The notes beneath the pieces are model-generated. The model did not search any database and was not told where the DNA came from. It saw nothing but the letters and a program-made list of their open reading frames with translations. Positions 44,399 through 53,696 of a DNA stretch of 64,000 nt are shown piece by piece; the first letter of the stretch is position 1; every line of letters begins with the position of its first letter. Position numbers and translations under genes: made by a program. The DNA comes from Bin87 sp034421995 (GTDB lineage: Bacteria > Chloroflexota > Dehalococcoidia > Lucifugimonadales > UBA3495). Location of the stretch: the NCBI GenBank assembly GCA_034421995.1, contig DAOUJY010000040.1, forward strand, positions 26,233 to 90,232, in the 5' to 3' direction.

Positions 44399-47029
44399 TT
44401 ATTCCTGCATTTGGTCTTTGGTGTATTGGTAATACTCAGCGGTGAACCAATCGCTTTCCTGACGGCGCGCGATGACGTATTCCAGCGCAGAACGCAATTT
44501 CTCGGGGTCAGCGGCGGTATCTCTGAAGAACGCGACATCCGCGTTCAATTGACGCCACATTCCGGTATCGGCGCGCGATTCTCCGGGACGACGGTAGGTT
44601 TCAGGATACCACAGCAGATTTCGCATCGGCCCCTCCTTGCGGTACTGGTCGGCGTCTCCTTGGTCAACAGCGTGGGCGTGTTCAGCGAGGTAAACGCTTG
44701 GACCGGTATCTTCTCCCACCCGGCGGCAGCCTTCGCTGCCGTCGTCATCGTTAGCGGCGCAAAAACGGTCAAACTCCAAGGTTCCCTCTCGCGTCTCCTT
44801 CCGCACGTACCATTGAAACGGATACCACATATCGTAATCCACTTTGACGACGCCGGATTGAGTCCCGTCCGCGCCGGAAAATACCCGGTTTTTCAGGTCA
44901 ACGTATGTGGTCGTGAGGTCCACGGATCCCTGGGCGTAGGCCAGTATTTCCAGATTGGAATCGTCGTAGGTGTACGCGGCTCTCCATGCCCCCACCACTC
45001 CGGAGACCAACAGCAGGCCGGCAACCCCCAATGCGGCAGCCGCCCCGGCCCCCGGCTGAACCCGCACCAGCGCCGCTATCAGCGCCGACAACGGCAAAAG
45101 TATCAGCACGCCCAACCAGCCCCAAATGTTCCCGTTGTCGCCTTTCAAAGCCAGCCAGGCCACCCATATCGCCAACCCGATCCAGGCCGGCGCAAGAACT
45201 AAAGACAAGGCAAGACGCCGTCCTCCAGGGCCGGCAAGAGGCCAGGGCACCCGATCCAGTAAATGTCCAAGCAGCATTCCTGCTGCCAGGGCTAAGGGAA
45301 CGGTCATGTTCACCAGCAGCCACGGCATTTTCTCCGCCGCAACGGTGTAGATCGCCAGCGTCGCCACCACCCAGGCCGCCAGGACGATGCCAAATCCGCC
45401 GTAGGCGGACCGACGGCGTACCAGCCATACCACCGCCACGATGCCGAACGCCAAAGCCAGCAACTCGTACACGGTCAACCCCACGAAGTAGTAGTACCAC
45501 GGCTGGTTGCCTCGAGCCACGTCCTGCTGCATCAGCCAGTACCCGAGGCTTTGCCACGAACCGGTGAACATCCCGGCCCCGTTGGTGAACAGAGTGGTGT
45601 AGAGCGGAATCCAAATCCCGTAGAACACCGCGGCGCACCCCAGCCAAACCCCGCCGCCCCACGCGGTCCCCACCGCTCCGCCCACCGCCAGCAACGTCAG
45701 CAGCGTGAACAACGGTATGAGGTAGTTCACCGCGACCTTTCCCGCGCTTAAATCTTCAGCGCTGGCCCCGGCGGGTAACAGTTGACCTATGAATGCCGAA
45801 CCACCCCAGCAAACCAGCAGCCAACAAAACGTCAGCAGCGCCGCCGGCCCCAACAGCAGCATGACTCCCCGCCACCCGGTGACCGCCGACAGATTCATGC
45901 GCAGGAGCGCGACCGCCAACAGCATCAACGCCAGGCCGACGCCATAGTCCACATAATCGCCGGCCATGTTTCCAGTGAATGTGCCCCGCTCGGACAACAA
46001 TCGTTGGAACGGGCTCGCGACCACCACCGCCACCGCCGCGACGGTGGACAGCGCCGCCACCGCGACGGCCGTCAACTCTACGACGTTCCGCACCCTCCAC
46101 GCCCCGCGTGCGACTCCAACCGCCAAAACAACCAGGACCGCCGCCGCCACTATATGAACCCACATCGGAGCGGCCCAAATGGGAAAAGTCACCAAGGGAG
46201 CTTCCCAAACGGGCGCCCCGGTATCCCCGGTGGAGCCGGTGTCATGGGCCGCCAGAGTCAAACCGAAAGGCGATTGCGCTATGGCGATCAACGCCGCCGC
46301 CTGCGGCAGCGTCAACGTCGCCAGCAGGATGAAGAACCCGGCCGCGCTTCCGCAGGCCGCGAGACTTTGGCGCCCTTTTAGAAACCCGAGAATTTGACGC
46401 CAGCCCAAACCCAAGGCCGCCAGGCCCATGAACAGTATCACGAAATAGGCGGTTTCCTTGGTAGCCAGCATCAGGGCGGTGATCGCCGCCGCGCCGAACA
46501 GGTAGCGCCGGCGCCGATTTTGTGAACAATCCGGGACGCTGTACCGCCAAAGCATAATCAGCAATGACACCGCCCAGACCGCCATCAATATATCATTGCG
46601 CCCGAACCGGCTGAAATAGAGCAGAGACGGGGAGAAAGCCAATATGATGGCGGCGCAGACCGCCCCCTTTTCGCCCATCGCCTCCCGGAGGAAATAAGGC
46701 AGTACCACCAACACGACGCCGAACAAAGCATAGGGCAGCCGCGCCAGAAAGTCGGTATCGCCGATGAATTTGAGAACCAGGGCAACCAGTTCAATCTGAA
46801 ACGGCCCGTGCATCCACGGGGAATGGACAAACTCCATCCCCTGAGCCAATTTCCAGGAAAAATGCAGGTGGATGGCCTCGTCGTAGTGCATGGTGCGGCC
46901 ATCCAATTCCCACAGCCGCATTGCCGCCGCGATGAGAGCGACGATGAGGAAAATCCATTCCAGCCGGCCAAACCGGAAGCTGCCGGCCCAAATCCGTTCA
47001 AGGAGCGATTTCAGGGCTTCGGTTGCCAT
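44399..47029 (-). CDS. Agl23-like glycosyltransferase family (TIGR03663), polytopic
   Basis: An 876-residue membrane protein with more than ten hydrophobic segments, in the family linked to archaeal Agl23 and to PMT-type glycosyltransferases. The acidic motif of the first external loop is HYDEAIHLHFSW (D and E adjacent), and FSPSLLYFSRFGRND is another family landmark. The C-terminal soluble part is rich in aromatic and acidic residues. It would transfer a sugar from a lipid carrier on the outer face. It begins the membrane cluster with the HEPN-like, flippase-like and flavoprotein genes. Confidence 0.82.
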   Translation of the reverse strand: MATEALKSLLERIWAGSFRFGRLEWIFLIVALIAAAMRLWELDGRTMHYDEAIHLHFSWKLAQGMEFVHSPWMHGPFQIELVALVLKFIGDTDFLARLPYALFGVVLVVLPYFLREAMGEKGAVCAAIILAFSPSLLYFSRFGRNDILMAVWAVSLLIMLWRYSVPDCSQNRRRRYLFGAAAITALMLATKETAYFVILFMGLAALGLGWRQILGFLKGRQSLAACGSAAGFFILLATLTLPQAAALIAIAQSPFGLTLAAHDTGSTGDTGAPVWEAPLVTFPIWAAPMWVHIVAAAVLVVLAVGVARGAWRVRNVVELTAVAVAALSTVAAVAVVVASPFQRLLSERGTFTGNMAGDYVDYGVGLALMLLAVALLRMNLSAVTGWRGVMLLLGPAALLTFCWLLVCWGGSAFIGQLLPAGASAEDLSAGKVAVNYLIPLFTLLTLLAVGGAVGTAWGGGVWLGCAAVFYGIWIPLYTTLFTNGAGMFTGSWQSLGYWLMQQDVARGNQPWYYYFVGLTVYELLALAFGIVAVVWLVRRRSAYGGFGIVLAAWVVATLAIYTVAAEKMPWLLVNMTVPLALAAGMLLGHLLDRVPWPLAGPGGRRLALSLVLAPAWIGLAIWVAWLALKGDNGNIWGWLGVLILLPLSALIAALVRVQPGAGAAAALGVAGLLLVSGVVGAWRAAYTYDDSNLEILAYAQGSVDLTTTYVDLKNRVFSGADGTQSGVVKVDYDMWYPFQWYVRKETREGTLEFDRFCAANDDDGSEGCRRVGEDTGPSVYLAEHAHAVDQGDADQYRKEGPMRNLLWYPETYRRPGESRADTGMWRQLNADVAFFRDTAADPEKLRSALEYVIARRQESDWFTAEYYQYTKDQMQE

Positions 47030-47100
47030 TGCACCGCTTTACGTCGCAAGCCGGCGTTCAGATTTTTGCCCTCGGAACAAACCAGGGCAATCGCATCCGG

Positions 47101-47148
47101 GCACTCTAACCACCGTCATTCCGGCGAAAGCCGGAATCCAGAGAGTGC
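47101..47148. repeat. REP-like repeat nested in a larger hairpin, copy 4
   Basis: The palindrome at 47114-47139 is flanked by GCACTCT and AGAGTGC, making a longer interrupted stem. About 45 bases further on, GCTTTCGCCGGAACCACGGT near 47195-47214 mirrors the left arm, giving a paired, inverted arrangement in the gap between Agl23-like and TPR genes. Confidence 0.75.
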
Positions 47149-47237
47149 AGGATAAGGCCAACTTTCTGCTGGCAGTGATTTCCTGGGTCCCTGCTTTCGC
47201 CGGAACCACGGTGTGACTTTGAGTTTGCAAACACGGC

Positions 47238-47780
47238 CTAGTATGCTGGACCCGTTCCCTGTTCCCCGCCAAGGTTCGAGACGGTTCGCACCAGGTTGCG
47301 CCGGCTTGCCTCCGTTGATGGATGTTCCGGACCCAGCGTGTCTTCTCGATCCACGACGTTACGACGGTGCAGGGCCGCCGCCTCCGAGTACCGGCCCACG
47401 GAATGCAGCGCGTTGGCGAGGCTGCCCCGGCTGCGCAGGGTATCGGGATGGTTTTCCCCCAGCGCGGTACGGCGCGCCGCGAACAGCTCGCCAAACAACT
47501 CGATGGCGACAGCAACGTTCCCGGCCGCGTAGTGGCAATTGGCCAGGCTGCTGCGATAACGCAGGGTTTCGGGATGTCGGTCGCCGTAGATCCGAGCGCT
47601 GCCCTGCGTCGCGCCCTGGAACCAGAACAGCGCGTCCTCAAAACGTCGGGCCGCCCGGTAGGCGTGGGCCAATCGGTGCTGGGCGCGCAAAGTTTCCGGA
47701 TGGCCGTCGCCTAAAGTGGCGCGGGCTTCGCGCCATGCCACCACCCGGGCCCTGATACGCGCGTCGGCCTCGGCACTCAT
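47238..47780 (-). CDS. kinesin-light-chain-type TPR protein
   Basis: A 180-residue protein made almost entirely of four 42-residue tetratricopeptide repeats of the kinesin-light-chain type, each carrying a LGxxHPxTLR signature (for example LGDGHPETLRAQHRLA and LGENHPDTLRSRGSLAN). Such repeats mediate protein binding. The length suggests a short member or the remains of a larger regulator. Its start overlaps the stop of the MoeA fusion by four bases. Confidence 0.85.
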   Translation of the reverse strand: MSAEADARIRARVVAWREARATLGDGHPETLRAQHRLAHAYRAARRFEDALFWFQGATQGSARIYGDRHPETLRYRSSLANCHYAAGNVAVAIELFGELFAARRTALGENHPDTLRSRGSLANALHSVGRYSEAAALHRRNVVDREDTLGPEHPSTEASRRNLVRTVSNLGGEQGTGPAY

Positions 47781-49756
47781 GGCAAAGTGGCCCGCATTTC
47801 GCCCATGCGGGAAACGTCATAACCGCCCATGGCGTTTACCGCGGCCCGAAACTCCTCACCGATCTTCTCGTTGTCGTTCAACAAAGCCAGCACGGGTTGG
47901 AGCCGCTCACTCCGGTAATGTTCCATTGGGATAACCAGATCATATTCCTCAACAAGCAGCGGGATGAAATCTAACCCCAGGGCCCGCGCCGCCGACAGGA
48001 TCCCCAAACCCGCGTCCGCCGACCCGCCCGATACCGCTGCCGCCACCGCCAAGTGGCTGTACTCCTCGCGCTGGTAGCCATTGATCGCTTCCGGCGCCGC
48101 CCCCATGCGCTCCAACTGGTAATCCAGCAGCGCCCGTGTTCCCGAACCCCGCTGTCGGCTCACAAAGCGCACCTCGGGTCGCAGTAGGTCTTCAAGCGAG
48201 ACCACGCCCAACGGATTGCCCGGCGCGGTTATCAACCCCTGGGTGCGTCCCACCAACCGCACTATTGCAACCGGGGTATCCGGCAGATACCGTCGGACAT
48301 AGGCAACGTTATACTCGCCCGTCGCGGCGTCGAGAAGATGGCAGCCGGCCAGGTGCGCTTCGCCCCGTCGCAATGCGGCCAGCCCGCCCAGGCTGCCCAC
48401 GTGGGCCGACGCCAGGTTGACCAGGGGACGCTGACGCCGCAGGAAACTCTGCATCAGGTCCAGGGCCAGGTCATGGCTGCCGATGGCGACTACCGTATTT
48501 TCCACCTCCGCCTCCGGACGGAGCAATTCCACTTCAACCTCGGTTCCGGCTTCCAGACCCTCGGTGTGGCGGGGGATCCGCACGATCCCGTCGGAACGCA
48601 CCAGGGACATGACCACGCCGGCGCCCCGCTGCGTTGGGGTGGCCGTCATCTTTTCGCCCACTCGCCCGAGCTTGACTCTTAAGAACTCGTCCTCTCCGAT
48701 GGGCGACAGCACTTTGCGGGTGATCCGGGCCTGAATGCGTGGCCGCGCTGGCGTCTCCGCGCCGAGGAGCCGGTCCAGCAGCGGCCGCAGCAGCAATTCC
48801 GCCGTCAACGCCGCCGACACCGGATAGCCGGGCAGCCCCAGCACGGGCTTGCCGGACGCGATCCCCAATGCCACCGGATGCCCCGGACGAATGGCGATGC
48901 CATGCACCTGGAGCGTGCCCAGGGATGCGATCACCGACGCCGTGTAGTCAGCGTCCCCGGCAGAGGAGCCGGCGTTGATCGCCACCACGTCGCTGGAATC
49001 CAGGGCGTCGGAAACGGCGCGGCGTATGGCGCTGAAGTCATCGGGTACGGGGGCGGAAACCATCGGCTCGCCGCCCCACTCCCGCACCATCCCGGACAGG
49101 ATCAGGGAGTTGAACTCCGGAATATCTCCGGGTTTCCTCGGCGCGTTGAACGGCGTCAACTCGTTCCCCGTAGGGATAATGGTCACGACCGGACGACGGC
49201 GCACCGGAATGTCGGACAGTCCGGCCGCCGCGCACGCCCCCAAATCCGCCGGCGTCACCCGGTGGTTTTCGGGCAGCACCAACTCGGTGGCGACTATATC
49301 TTCACCCAGCGGACGCACGTGCTGCCACGGTGCCACCGGGTCGGACACGCGCAACAGATCCGGGTCGTCATCGTCCCGCCTCACGTGTTCAATCATCACC
49401 ACGGCGTCCATGCCGGCCGGCATGGGGTCTCCGGTGTCCACCCACACCGCCTGCGTGCCCACCGCCAGAATAACGGGACGTGTCTCCGTGGCCCCGGCGG
49501 TATCGCCGGCCCGCACCGCGATTCCGTCCATGGCCGCCGCATCGTAATGGGGCGAAGATACCGCCGCCCACACCGGTCCGGCGGTGATGCGGCCCAGGAT
49601 GTCCGGCACTTCCAGCGGCGCCAGTTCAGCGGCGGTAGGCGCCAAAACGCCTGCTTCTTCCATGGCGCCAAACCAGCGCGCCGTCGCCTCCTCCAATGGA
49701 ATGTCCATCAGGAAATAGCGGCGGTGGCGGGCGTGTTGAGCACCGGAACTGGTCAT
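47777..49756 (-). CDS. MoeA fused to a periplasmic-binding-like domain
   Basis: A 659-residue protein. Residues up to about 400 are a full MoeA, which inserts molybdate (or tungstate) into adenylylated molybdopterin: SPHYDAAAMDGIAVRA, NAGSSAGDAD, HGIAIRPGHPVALG and GLPGYPVSA are seen. The C-terminal 230 residues (from HDLALDLMQSFL) match a type II substrate-binding domain, likely sensing the oxyanion. It follows a stand-alone MoeA by three bases. Confidence 0.9.
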   Translation of the reverse strand: MTSSGAQHARHRRYFLMDIPLEEATARWFGAMEEAGVLAPTAAELAPLEVPDILGRITAGPVWAAVSSPHYDAAAMDGIAVRAGDTAGATETRPVILAVGTQAVWVDTGDPMPAGMDAVVMIEHVRRDDDDPDLLRVSDPVAPWQHVRPLGEDIVATELVLPENHRVTPADLGACAAAGLSDIPVRRRPVVTIIPTGNELTPFNAPRKPGDIPEFNSLILSGMVREWGGEPMVSAPVPDDFSAIRRAVSDALDSSDVVAINAGSSAGDADYTASVIASLGTLQVHGIAIRPGHPVALGIASGKPVLGLPGYPVSAALTAELLLRPLLDRLLGAETPARPRIQARITRKVLSPIGEDEFLRVKLGRVGEKMTATPTQRGAGVVMSLVRSDGIVRIPRHTEGLEAGTEVEVELLRPEAEVENTVVAIGSHDLALDLMQSFLRRQRPLVNLASAHVGSLGGLAALRRGEAHLAGCHLLDAATGEYNVAYVRRYLPDTPVAIVRLVGRTQGLITAPGNPLGVVSLEDLLRPEVRFVSRQRGSGTRALLDYQLERMGAAPEAINGYQREEYSHLAVAAAVSGGSADAGLGILSAARALGLDFIPLLVEEYDLVIPMEHYRSERLQPVLALLNDNEKIGEEFRAAVNAMGGYDVSRMGEMRATLP

Positions 49757-49759
49757 GCT

Positions 49760-51001
49760 CTAAAAACTCCACACCGACACCTGTTCCCCGGCGTATATGC
49801 CGCTGGCGTCCGGGGGCACTCGCACGATGCCGCCCGCCTTCACCAACGTGAATATCAGGCCGCTTTTGCCCCATACCGGGTGCGCCGTCGGCGTCCCACT
49901 GGCGTCCTCGGTTAGTCGGACGGGCACATAGTCCTCCCTGCCCGGAGCGGATGCTATGTCCTGGCCCAATGTGGCGGTGCGTTCCGGACACGGCGGCGGA
50001 CCAACACAACCCATGAGCCGGTAAAGCGTCGGGCGGACCAGCAGGTGGCTGACCACCATTGCGGAGACCGGATTCCCGGGCAACCCGATTACCGGCTTGT
50101 CATCACACAGACCCACAATGGCCGGCTTCCCGGGTCGCAGGGCCAGGCCGTGAACCAGCGGCCCGGGTTCGCCCAGGGCCGACACTATGTCCACCGTGCG
50201 GTCCCGGGCGCTGACCGAACTGCCGGCCGACAATACCAGGATGTCAGAGTCGGCAAAACCGCGCCGGGCCGCGTCCAGCTGTTCTTCATAGTCATCGCCC
50301 ACCAGCCCCAGCGGGACGGGAGTACCGCCCCAGGCGGCCACCTGCGCGGCCACCGAGTAGGTGTTGATGTCCCGAACCTGTCCTGGGCCGGGCGCCGTGC
50401 GCGGCGGCACGATTTCGTCGCCCATCGACAGGATGCCCACGTGCGGTCGGTCTGCTACCGAAACCTGCGTAAGCCCCACCGCCAGCAAAGCACCCACGTC
50501 CTGCGGACGTATCACGTGGCCGGCGGGTAAAACGACGCTTCCGGCCTCGACATCCTCACCGGGTTGCGCCACGTTTTCGCCGGGCGCCACCGGGCGCATT
50601 ACCTCAATGGTGTCGGCGTCGATGACTTGGGTATTTTCCACCATCACCACGGCGTCTGCGTTCCCGGCCAACATCCCGCCGGTATAGGCGATGGCGGCTT
50701 CTCCCATGCCCACCGTAACCTCCGGCGCACGACCCATTGGCGCCTCTCCAATCACGGTGAACCAGGCCGGCAGGCCGTCGCTGGCGCCGTAGGTATCAGA
50801 GGCGCGGAGGCTGTAACCGTCCATAACTGAACGAGGAAACGGCGGCAGCGCTTCCGGAGCCAGAACCGCTTCGGCGGTGACTCGACCGAGAGCATCCAGC
50901 GTCGGAACCAGGGAAACGCCGACCGCGGGTTCCGGCGGGAGGCGATCCAGCAGCAGCGCCAACGCATCGGCTGGAGGCAAGACGTTGAAAAACTCCGGCA
51001 T
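49760..51001 (-). CDS. moeA: molybdopterin molybdenumtransferase MoeA
   Basis: A 413-residue MoeA. Landmarks are PPFPRSVMDGYSLRA, the MPRGADAVV-like GNADAVVMVENTQ, LSAGSSVSARDRT and LRPGKPAIVG with GLPGNPVSAMV. The tandem of two MoeA-type proteins resembles archaeal and Chloroflexota arrangements in which the paralogues differ in metal preference. A longer frame begins 31 codons earlier; the internal ATG at 51001 starts at the fold. No strong ribosome binding site is seen. Confidence 0.9.
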   Translation of the reverse strand: MPEFFNVLPPADALALLLDRLPPEPAVGVSLVPTLDALGRVTAEAVLAPEALPPFPRSVMDGYSLRASDTYGASDGLPAWFTVIGEAPMGRAPEVTVGMGEAAIAYTGGMLAGNADAVVMVENTQVIDADTIEVMRPVAPGENVAQPGEDVEAGSVVLPAGHVIRPQDVGALLAVGLTQVSVADRPHVGILSMGDEIVPPRTAPGPGQVRDINTYSVAAQVAAWGGTPVPLGLVGDDYEEQLDAARRGFADSDILVLSAGSSVSARDRTVDIVSALGEPGPLVHGLALRPGKPAIVGLCDDKPVIGLPGNPVSAMVVSHLLVRPTLYRLMGCVGPPPCPERTATLGQDIASAPGREDYVPVRLTEDASGTPTAHPVWGKSGLIFTLVKAGGIVRVPPDASGIYAGEQVSVWSF

Positions 51002-51944
51002 CGTGATTCGGATGCTAGCGGCCGGCCAACTGAATGTCAAAACCCGTCTGCACATCGGCAGGGCAATCGCAACATCCCCGTCATTCCAGCGCAAGTCGGA
51101 ATCAAGTGCTTGTCATTGCCACCCCACACTTGATGCGGGGGGTGGCAATCTCGCCGCCGGAGGAATCGACGCTCAGCCGGTGGGATCACCACGTCACTCC
51201 GCTCCTCTCGACGACAAAGCGGGTGCGCGTGAGAGGTGGCCTCTTCCGTAGGGGCGAATAATCATCCGCCCCCACCCCCGTCCCTACCGGCAACCGCCCC
51301 AATCCTGTAAATCCCTAAATCCCGTAAATCCTGATTCTGACAAATCCCCATTGACCACCTGGCGCCAGAACATATATCCTAATCACAGCCAAGGCAAAAC
51401 AGCTGTTACATCCCAAACCTCAAAAGGCAGGATTTCACTTCGACGGCCAACCCCCGTCAGTTTCCAAATCGCAACCGGTCGCAATCGGCAAGGCTCTGTT
51501 AGACCCGACCACCTCACCAGGATTGCCGGCTGGACCACCGGGACTGTCCGTGCCCGCGCGCAGGCGCGCCTCTGGCGCGCTGAGTACACGAAAAAGTAGG
51601 GAAAAATAGTTGCGTACCCCACCGGCCGTGCGCTGACAACGAAGTGCTGCTGCAAAGTCCGCCTCTGGCGGGCCAAGTCCGCCTCTCGCGGGAAATCCTG
51701 CCTTCCAATCCAAACAACTAAAGGAGCCAATACCAGCGGAACCATCGCCCAGCATCTTGAAAATCCTTCAAATCCGGCTAATCCTGATTCTGACGAACCT
51801 CCAAAGTAGGCGCGTGAGCTGGCATACCGCGTTGCCGCTGTCCATCACCGCCTGCTACAATCTGGCCAACCCCTACCCGTCATTCCGGCGCAAGAACCCG
51901 CCTGTGGCGGGCCGGAATCCATCCACCGCAAGGAGATTGCCGAT
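51002..51944. repeat. repeat-rich non-coding island
   Basis: About 940 bases with no believable gene. It contains a degenerate REP at 51080-51104, a decayed GTAGGGGCG element at 51248, two copies of AATCCTGATTCTGAC (51327-51341 and 51780-51794), several CCGCCTSTGGCGGG-type palindromes (around 51555, 51660 and 51680), and a REP at 51878-51920 whose loop holds such a palindrome. Two open frames of 82 and 120 residues have low-quality composition. Confidence 0.7.
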
Positions 51945-52856
51945 ATGTCGTGGCGCTTCAGCCTGCTCAACCGTTTTGAAGACCCGCCGGGAGGCATCAC
52001 CGAAGGCCCGGCCTGGAACGGCGAGGTCGTGCTGTTCACGCATATCCACGCCAGTCGCATCTACTCCTACAACCCCAAGTCGGGGGAGTTCTCCGTGTAC
52101 CGGGAGAACACCAACCGCACCAACGGACTGGCCTTCGATGCCCAGGGCCGGCTTTTCGGGTGCTGCCAGAACGGGCGCGCCATCGTCCGGTTCGACCCCG
52201 ATGGCGGCATGGTGACCGTCGCTGACAATCTCGACGGTGTGCCGCTCAACACGCCCAACGACCTGGCTATCGATGTTCAGGGCCGCATCTGGTTCACCAA
52301 CCCCTGGAACACCGGCAACATCGACCCTCATGAGGTGGAACAGCTGGACCACCGCTCGGTGCTCTGCGCCGTGCCCCAGGAGGATGGTTCCTATCGGACC
52401 GTACGCTCCACCTACGACACCACCATGCCCAATGGCATCCTGGTATCCCCGGACGGCAACACCCTTTACGTGGCCGAGAGCAACAGCGACCGCATCGATA
52501 TTGACCGGGAGCTGCGCGCCTATCCCATCAACGCCGATGGCTCCCTGGGCGCCTACACCACCCTCCATACCTTCGGACGCGACGCCAACCGGGTCCACCG
52601 CGGCATCGACGGTATGTGCCTGGACGCCGACGGCAACATCATCGCCACCGCCGGCTGGCCCACCGGAGGCCCCGGCCCCATGCTCTATGTTTTCTCACCA
52701 ACCGGCCGCGTCATTGAAACTCATCCCGTTGCCGCCACCCGACCCACCAACGTCTGTTTCGGCGGTCCCGACTTGACCGACGTGTTCGTAACGTCCACCG
52801 ATGGCCATTTCTTCCATGCGAAAACCGACCGGGTGGGCTGGGCCATTTATCCATAA
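51945..52856 (+). CDS. SMP-30/gluconolactonase family protein
   Basis: A 303-residue six-bladed beta-propeller hydrolase, typically a calcium- or zinc-dependent lactonase. The metal ligand E at EGPAWNGEV, the NGLAFDAQGRL and TPNDLAIDVQGRIWF motifs, and GIDGMCLDADGNI with the metal-binding aspartate are visible in order. RTNGL corresponds to the family's substrate-site asparagine region. It stands downstream of the repeat island. Confidence 0.9.
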   Translation: MSWRFSLLNRFEDPPGGITEGPAWNGEVVLFTHIHASRIYSYNPKSGEFSVYRENTNRTNGLAFDAQGRLFGCCQNGRAIVRFDPDGGMVTVADNLDGVPLNTPNDLAIDVQGRIWFTNPWNTGNIDPHEVEQLDHRSVLCAVPQEDGSYRTVRSTYDTTMPNGILVSPDGNTLYVAESNSDRIDIDRELRAYPINADGSLGAYTTLHTFGRDANRVHRGIDGMCLDADGNIIATAGWPTGGPGPMLYVFSPTGRVIETHPVAATRPTNVCFGGPDLTDVFVTSTDGHFFHAKTDRVGWAIYP

Positions 52857-52912
52857 CCACAACTACGGATGCAAACCCCGATTGTTGAAAAATCGGTATG
52901 GAGGCCCCTTCA

Positions 52913-53221
52913 ATGACCACCGCAACACACCAACCGGACCCCGAAGAACCCTTCGAGCAGGTTGCACGGCAAATTGACTGGGTAGAGCAGCTGGAAAACA
53001 TCAGGGTTCGCCATGACACCCTGGCTGCTGGCCGCGCCGCCGTCGCCTACGTGGACAACCTCCATGACGCCATCCGCGTCCTCGCCGGGCGACAAACCCA
53101 TGAAGACTTGAAACTTCTCCACGGGTCGGACTTGGCGGACTTGGTCAATGCCATCAGATCCCGCGATGCTGACAGCGACTGGAACAGCACCATCAGGCCG
53201 GGTCTGTTGCGCGAAAGCTGA
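52913..53221 (+). CDS. small hypothetical protein
   Basis: A 102-residue soluble, acidic and mostly helical protein (a long helix around WVEQLENIRVRHDTLAAGRAA). No motif or membrane segment is recognised. GGAGG lies 8 bases upstream of the ATG chosen. Its compact spacing to the next small gene (52 bases) suggests they may be cotranscribed. Confidence 0.6.
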   Translation: MTTATHQPDPEEPFEQVARQIDWVEQLENIRVRHDTLAAGRAAVAYVDNLHDAIRVLAGRQTHEDLKLLHGSDLADLVNAIRSRDADSDWNSTIRPGLLRES

Positions 53222-53273
53222 CCCCTATCATCTCTGATAATCACCAATTATCCAGTAACGTGGCGGTGCCATC

Positions 53274-53630
53274 ATGCAGCGCAGAAGCTTGAGAAACTAC
53301 GGCATTGGACGCAACCAGATCCGCCAGGGCGGCGGCCGCGGCAATGGCAACGACCACTTCGACGAACTGGTCGGCAGTACCGAGTTTTACGTCTATCAGA
53401 CCCCGGGACGGCGCGTGAAGGGATTCGACAGTTTGAAACTCTATGCCGAAGGCGAGGGCTGCGAACTGCTCTACACCGCCGACGCCCCGCCGGAGTTGGC
53501 CGACTACGAGACCTTGCGCATCACCCATCGACGCGCCGAACCGATACCCAACGCCGTCCTCAAGCGCGCCCATTCCTGGGCCCACCGCAACAACTTCCTG
53601 CACAGCTTCTTCAAGCCGATGTATCGGTAG
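53274..53630 (+). CDS. small hypothetical protein
   Basis: A 118-residue basic protein with a glycine- and arginine-rich N-terminus and a beta-rich middle (STEFYVYQTPGRRVKGF). The C-terminus has a helix with HSWAHRNNFLHSFFKPMYR. I do not recognise a family. It ends just before a GGGGCGAACAATTGTTCGCCCC palindrome. Confidence 0.55.
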   Translation: MQRRSLRNYGIGRNQIRQGGGRGNGNDHFDELVGSTEFYVYQTPGRRVKGFDSLKLYAEGEGCELLYTADAPPELADYETLRITHRRAEPIPNAVLKRAHSWAHRNNFLHSFFKPMYR

Positions 53631-53643
53631 CCAGCGGCGTGGG

Positions 53644-53665
53644 TGGGGGCGAACAATTGTTCGCC
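53644..53665. repeat. GTAGGGGCGAA-family palindrome, perfect 22-bp copy
   Basis: The 22 bases are their own reverse complement: GGGGCGAACAA followed by TTGTTCGCCCC. It lies 14 bases after the previous stop codon and 31 bases before the MidA-like gene. Confidence 0.85.
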
Positions 53666-53696
53666 CCTAAGTGACATCGGTTAGGTATCGGCCGGC

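Noticed and set aside
51383..51745. A 120-residue frame in the repeat island
   Set aside because: It is built partly from repeats, has no ribosome site and matches nothing.
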